From Bacillus tuaregi (GTDB taxonomy: Bacteria; Bacillota; Bacilli; Bacillales; Cytobacillaceae): a stretch of 64,000 bases of DNA. The notes under the pieces are model-generated. The model had not been told where the DNA came from. It was given only the letters and a program-made list of their open reading frames with translations, and searched no databases. This document shows positions 60,545 through 64,000 of this stretch, in pieces (the stretch's first letter is position 1; each line of letters opens with the position of its first letter). The stretch covers positions 1,347,051 through 1,411,050 of the forward strand of contig NZ_LT629731.1 in NCBI RefSeq assembly GCF_900104575.1. Direction: 5' to 3'. The position numbers were made by a program, and so were the translations under genes.

Positions 60545-61999
60545 TTGATTAAGGCTGCCGTAGAAAAAATAGATAATTTTTTTGGTCACCAAGAGGTAAA
60601 ATCGACCGAATATTTCGATGTGTATGATCCTGGAATGTTTACCGATGTAGTGGCAAAGGTAGCGAAGGGGAATAGTGAAACGGCCGATCAGGCTGTTCAA
60701 ACCGCGTATCAGGCCTATCGGGAATGGAAAGAGGTCCCCTTAACAGAAAGAATTGAGCTAGTGAAGAAGGCTGCCGTTGTATTAGAAGAATCAACCGAAA
60801 CCTTAAGACCCTTACTGATAAGAGAGAATGGCGGGACGGTTAAGGAGTCCACTGCCGATTTTATGAGAGGGGCCAGTATTATTCATAATATGGCAGAGCG
60901 GGCAGAAGCGTTTCTAGAACCAACACAGTTTGAAAATAAAGTGAGCTGGATGAGCATTGAAAAGACTCCCATAGGGGTTATTGGACTAATTGTTCCTTGG
61001 AATTCTCCTATTATCTTAACCATGGCTAAGTTGGCACCTGCCTTATTAGCTGGAAATACGGTAGTCGTAAAACCTTCACGGGATGCTCCTGTTGCCTTGA
61101 CATTGGCCTTAAAAGCAATGGCGAAGATCCTACCACATGGTGTTATTAATGTGGTAAATGGAAGATCAGATGTCACGATTACACTGACAGAGCATCCTCT
61201 AGTGAGAAAGATTTCCTTTACCGGTGGTACGGAAACGGGCAGCTCGATTATGGCTAGTGCCGCATCCACGATAAAAAAGGTTAGTTTAGAGCTTGGGGGT
61301 AATGACCCCGCTATCATTTTGGATGATGCCGATGTTAATAAAATCATGCCAAGGCTATGTAAAGGGATTTTCACAAGAGCTGGGCAAATCTGCTTTGCTG
61401 TGAAGCGGGTCTATGTTCCAAGCCATATGATGAATTCTGTGTATGAAGCGATGTCGGAGCTTGTGAATGAGTATCAGGTGGGCCATGGCTTGGATGAGCG
61501 GACAACATTTGGGCCATTAATTAATCAGAAGCAATTTGATTATGTTCAAGGCTTAGCGAACAAAGCACGCCAATCAGGTGCTACGGTCAGACAGGTAGGG
61601 AAAAAGGTTGATCAAGAGCAATGGGTTAACGGCTATTATATGCTGCCATCGATTGTTCGGGATATTGATCCTCGTCATGAATTGGTTGTTAGTGAACAGT
61701 TTGGACCGGTGATTCCGTTAATCTCGTACAACTCGATTGAAGAAGCGATTGAAATGGCGAATGGAACTGAATTTGGATTATGCTCCTCTGTATGGTCTGA
61801 GGATACGAACCATGCATTAGCTGTAGCCCGGCAGCTAGAAGCGGGCGGTACCTTCATCAACAGTCATAACGTTGATTCACTATCACTTGATATGCCGTTT
61901 GGCGGTGTTAAACAAAGTGGATTAGGAAGAGAAAGAACAGAGATTGGTTTCTCTGATTACGTTGAATATCAAGCCATTCGTATGTTGAAAGAAAATTAA
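60545..61999 (+). CDS. NAD(P)-dependent aldehyde dehydrogenase
   Basis: A 484-residue ALDH starting at TTG 60545 nine bases after AAAGGAGG. Motifs are VPWNSPI (about 150), LELGGNDPAI (about 255), GQICFAVKR with the catalytic cysteine (about 288) and EQFGPVIPL (about 385). It would oxidise an aldehyde or semialdehyde in the Rieske-initiated pathway. Only modest similarity to the ALDH at 8860 is apparent by eye, so the two probably handle different substrates. It precedes the Rieske alpha gene by 27 bp. Confidence 0.92.
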   Translation: MIKAAVEKIDNFFGHQEVKSTEYFDVYDPGMFTDVVAKVAKGNSETADQAVQTAYQAYREWKEVPLTERIELVKKAAVVLEESTETLRPLLIRENGGTVKESTADFMRGASIIHNMAERAEAFLEPTQFENKVSWMSIEKTPIGVIGLIVPWNSPIILTMAKLAPALLAGNTVVVKPSRDAPVALTLALKAMAKILPHGVINVVNGRSDVTITLTEHPLVRKISFTGGTETGSSIMASAASTIKKVSLELGGNDPAIILDDADVNKIMPRLCKGIFTRAGQICFAVKRVYVPSHMMNSVYEAMSELVNEYQVGHGLDERTTFGPLINQKQFDYVQGLANKARQSGATVRQVGKKVDQEQWVNGYYMLPSIVRDIDPRHELVVSEQFGPVIPLISYNSIEEAIEMANGTEFGLCSSVWSEDTNHALAVARQLEAGGTFINSHNVDSLSLDMPFGGVKQSGLGRERTEIGFSDYVEYQAIRMLKEN

Positions 62000-62026
62000 A
62001 TTCAAATAAAAGGAAGTGGAGATAAA

Positions 62027-63361
62027 TTGAATAAAACGATTCATAAAGATCATATATCAAACATTAGGGATTTACTGCAAACGGGTAAGCTCCCGCAATG
62101 GATTATGACAGATCCTGAAATTCATCAATTAGAGATTGAAAAAATCTTCAGCAAAACCTGGAATTTTATCGCACATGAATCTGAGATTCCAAACAAAGGG
62201 GATTATGTGTCAAGGTGGATTGTTCAAGACCCGATCCTGTTAGTTCGTAATGGCGAGGGTGAAATCAATGCCTTCATTAATTCCTGTACACATCGGGGTG
62301 TTCATTTATGTCCATCGGATTTAGGCAATAAGAAAGCCTTCACCTGTCCGTATCATGGCTGGACCTTTAATATGGATGGCGATTTAGTCGGGATACTAGC
62401 CGGGAATAAAATATACGGCGAAGAAATGGATAAAAAAGAGTGGGGGCTTAGGAAGGTTCCAAAGGTTGAAAGCTATCATGGATTAATTTTTGCTTCTTTA
62501 AACCCAGATGCAGAACCGTTAGAAAAGTACTTAGGCGGATTAAAATGGTATTTCGACATTATGCTGGGCAGAAGTAATAAAGGGATGGAGGTCATTGGGG
62601 CACCACAGCGCTGGGTAGTGGATACGAATTGGAAGGTAAGCGCGGAAGTGTTTGTCGGTGATGCTTATCATACCGCCATGACACACCGCTCAACAGTTGA
62701 ACTGGGAATCAGTCCGAAGGATCCGTTATTTGCCAGCAATGGTTATCAAGTCCAACTTGAGCAGGGACATGGTATCAACGTAATTCAACCGCCAAAGTCT
62801 GTGTCCATTCCACCATATCAAGGGCTTCCGGAAGAAATGTGGCCGATGTTTCATGAAAACTTAACCGAAGAACAGTTATCTGTCTTTAAAAAGACGATGG
62901 TGTTCAATGGAAACTGCTTCCCTAATCTTTCCTTCTTAAGTCCAATGCACGGAAAAGGGGAACATGAGAACCTAACAAACTTCTTAACGATTAGACAATG
63001 GCGTCCACTTGGACCTGACAAGATTGAAGCATGGTCATGGATATTGGTCGATAAAGAAGCACCGCAAGAATTTAAAGAAAATTCTTACAAAAGATACGTG
63101 AATACATTTGGACCTGGTGGAACATTAGAGCAGGATGATGCAGAGCTATGGACAAGACTTGCGGATGCGAGCAAAGGTGTAACAGCTCGGGATAAGACCT
63201 TACATTTCAATAACGTCGTGAATTATTTGATGGGAATGGATGTTGTGGAGCCTGTTGACGATTTTCCAGGACCGGGCATTGCCTATCCAACGACCTTCTT
63301 GGATGTAGTACACCGAGGTTTTTATGAATACTGGCAGGAATTAATTTCGAAAGAATCTTGA
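62027..63361 (+). CDS. Aromatic-ring-hydroxylating dioxygenase alpha subunit
   Basis: A 444-residue Rieske oxygenase large subunit starting at TTG 62027 after GGAAGTGGAG. The Rieske cluster is C87/H89 with C107/H110 (C-x-H-x17-C-x2-H). The mononuclear iron site is D212-x2-H215-x4-H220. It pairs with the beta subunit gene 18 bp downstream, the architecture of naphthalene/benzoate-type dioxygenases. This differs from the stand-alone Rieske at 3580. It should add O2 to an aromatic ring to form a cis-dihydrodiol. The ferredoxin and reductase may lie past the window end. Confidence 0.93.
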   Translation: MNKTIHKDHISNIRDLLQTGKLPQWIMTDPEIHQLEIEKIFSKTWNFIAHESEIPNKGDYVSRWIVQDPILLVRNGEGEINAFINSCTHRGVHLCPSDLGNKKAFTCPYHGWTFNMDGDLVGILAGNKIYGEEMDKKEWGLRKVPKVESYHGLIFASLNPDAEPLEKYLGGLKWYFDIMLGRSNKGMEVIGAPQRWVVDTNWKVSAEVFVGDAYHTAMTHRSTVELGISPKDPLFASNGYQVQLEQGHGINVIQPPKSVSIPPYQGLPEEMWPMFHENLTEEQLSVFKKTMVFNGNCFPNLSFLSPMHGKGEHENLTNFLTIRQWRPLGPDKIEAWSWILVDKEAPQEFKENSYKRYVNTFGPGGTLEQDDAELWTRLADASKGVTARDKTLHFNNVVNYLMGMDVVEPVDDFPGPGIAYPTTFLDVVHRGFYEYWQELISKES

Positions 63362-63379
63362 TTTAGAGGAGGTACTTTA

Positions 63380-63913
63380 ATGGTTGAAATAAAGGAGCAA
63401 AATCAATATATCGTAAATTTAGAATTACAAAATGAAATTACCTTGTTTTACTATCGTGAAGCAGAGCTATTGGATACAAGAGACTATCATTCATGGTTTC
63501 AACTGCTTTCCGAGGACATTATCTACCGTATGCCGTCACGGGTGACCCGTGATAGCTCAAGCGGCTCAGACATCATTGATGAGATGAGCTATTTTGAAGA
63601 CGATTATACCACGATGAAAACAAGAGTGGACCGTCTTTATACGAAGTCTGCCTGGTCTCATGATCCGCCATCGCGGACTCGTCACTTTATCAGTCATGTT
63701 CGCATGAAAAAAGGTGAAAAAGAAAATGAATTAGAAGTGAAAAGCTATTTTCAATATATCCGTAACCGGGGCAATCAAACCATCAATGACCAGCTAACAG
63801 GAGAGCGTGTGGATATTCTCCAAAGAGTGGGCGAAGACTGGAAAATTGCGAAAAGAACGATTTATCCTGATCATGCTGTGATTGGAACATTAAACCTGCA
63901 TAACTTTTTCTAA
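63380..63913 (+). CDS. Aromatic-ring-hydroxylating dioxygenase beta subunit
   Basis: A 177-residue protein of the small SnoaL/NTF2-like fold typical of dioxygenase beta subunits, with EITLFYYREAELLDTRDYHSW near the N-terminus (about 13-33) and the WKIAKRTIYPDHAVIGT ending. AGAGGAGG lies before ATG 63380. It supports alpha-subunit assembly into an alpha3beta3 enzyme. It is immediately followed by the start of another gene at 63933. Confidence 0.92.
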   Translation: MVEIKEQNQYIVNLELQNEITLFYYREAELLDTRDYHSWFQLLSEDIIYRMPSRVTRDSSSGSDIIDEMSYFEDDYTTMKTRVDRLYTKSAWSHDPPSRTRHFISHVRMKKGEKENELEVKSYFQYIRNRGNQTINDQLTGERVDILQRVGEDWKIAKRTIYPDHAVIGTLNLHNFF

Positions 63914-63932
63914 CGAAGGTGGGACAAATACA

Positions 63933-64000
63933 ATGGGAAAACAGGAAAATTTAACCGAATTTCGGAAGGTGATTGCCGAGCAGCGGAAACCCTTACCAAG
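63933..64000 (+). CDS. Partial CDS cut by the window end
   Basis: ATG 63933 follows GAAGGTGGGA and opens a frame running to the end of the window (MGKQENLTEFRKVIAEQ...). The first 22 residues are too few to assign. Its position after the beta subunit suggests a further pathway gene, such as a dehydrogenase, ferredoxin or decarboxylase. Confidence 0.6.
   Translation, partial: MGKQENLTEFRKVIAEQRKPLP

Noticed and set aside
60883-61374. 163-codon minus-strand open frame inside the ALDH gene
   Set aside because: It is antisense to the ALDH motifs, with no ribosome site and no recognisable domain.
1-64000. CRISPR arrays, tRNA or rRNA genes, complete insertion sequences, prophage
   Set aside because: I saw no regularly spaced repeats, no cloverleaf or rRNA-like sequence and no transposase or phage structural genes by reading. 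A tRNAscan, CRISPR finder or profile search could still reveal something subtle.

Overview
The window looks like a low-GC Gram-positive Bacillaceae chromosome (soil Bacillus or Neobacillus type). The signs are strong AGGAGG ribosome sites, GTG and TTG starts, an S-box (SAM-I) riboswitch, a BsuPI-type lipoprotein, a LytS/KinB-like histidine kinase, many lipoprotein signal peptides and U-tailed hairpin terminators. I saw no rRNA, tRNA, CRISPR array or complete insertion sequence. The genus is inferred.

Layout. (1) 1-11355: a TAXI-type TRAP transporter, an EamA exporter and a catabolic operon (Rieske oxygenase, zinc-ribbon protein, class II aldolase-like protein, Gfo/Idh dehydrogenase resembling the phthalate enzyme Pht4, ThDP enzyme, aldehyde dehydrogenase), closed by a convergent LysR gene. 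(2) 11633-16800: a HAD phosphatase, a V4R-domain protein divergent from a PAS-GGDEF-EAL protein, a decayed fragment of the HAD gene, and an FtsH protease. (3) 16909-21069: an AGCS amino-acid:Na+ symporter and a two-gene ABC transporter, both on the minus strand. (4) 21186-31231: a flavodoxin unit, a DnaC-like helicase-loader pair, and an operon with a TctA-like permease, the three lower mevalonate pathway enzymes and a quinol-dependent nitric oxide reductase. (5) 31259-41012: DinB-like and cupin proteins, an S-box-controlled MsrA-like protein, a Cache-GGDEF-EAL protein, a DinG/XPD-type helicase with a nuclease domain, a BsuPI lipoprotein, an MFS and an EamA transporter. (6) 41337-64000: a second large catabolic block with catechol 2,3-dioxygenase and its XylT-like ferredoxin, LysR, cupin, P450, a TRAP transporter, an FAD dehydrogenase with EtfBA, two CapA-like proteins, a histidine kinase, a second TRAP transporter, IclR, an aldehyde dehydrogenase and an alpha/beta Rieske dioxygenase.

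The strongest new signal is a regulon visible in the DNA. Three intergenic regions (12973, 21217, 23871) carry perfect TTGAT-N4-ATCAA palindromes of the FNR/Anr type. Each is centred exactly 29.5 bp before a -10 hexamer, which is class II (-41.5) geometry. At 12973 the same palindrome also has a perfect -10 at the mirror position, so it can drive both the V4R gene and the PAS-GGDEF-EAL gene. All three regions also hold a Fur-type site: perfect at 21186, 13 of 14 at 23892, and degenerate at 13014.

The 23871 promoter would place a complete mevalonate-to-isopentenyl-diphosphate route, a candidate importer and NO reductase under joint iron and anaerobic/NO control. HMG-CoA synthase and reductase are absent from the window. 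I propose that this is an Fe-S-independent isoprenoid salvage route that bypasses the [4Fe-4S] enzymes IspG and IspH when iron is short or NO is present. This is a hypothesis from sequence only.
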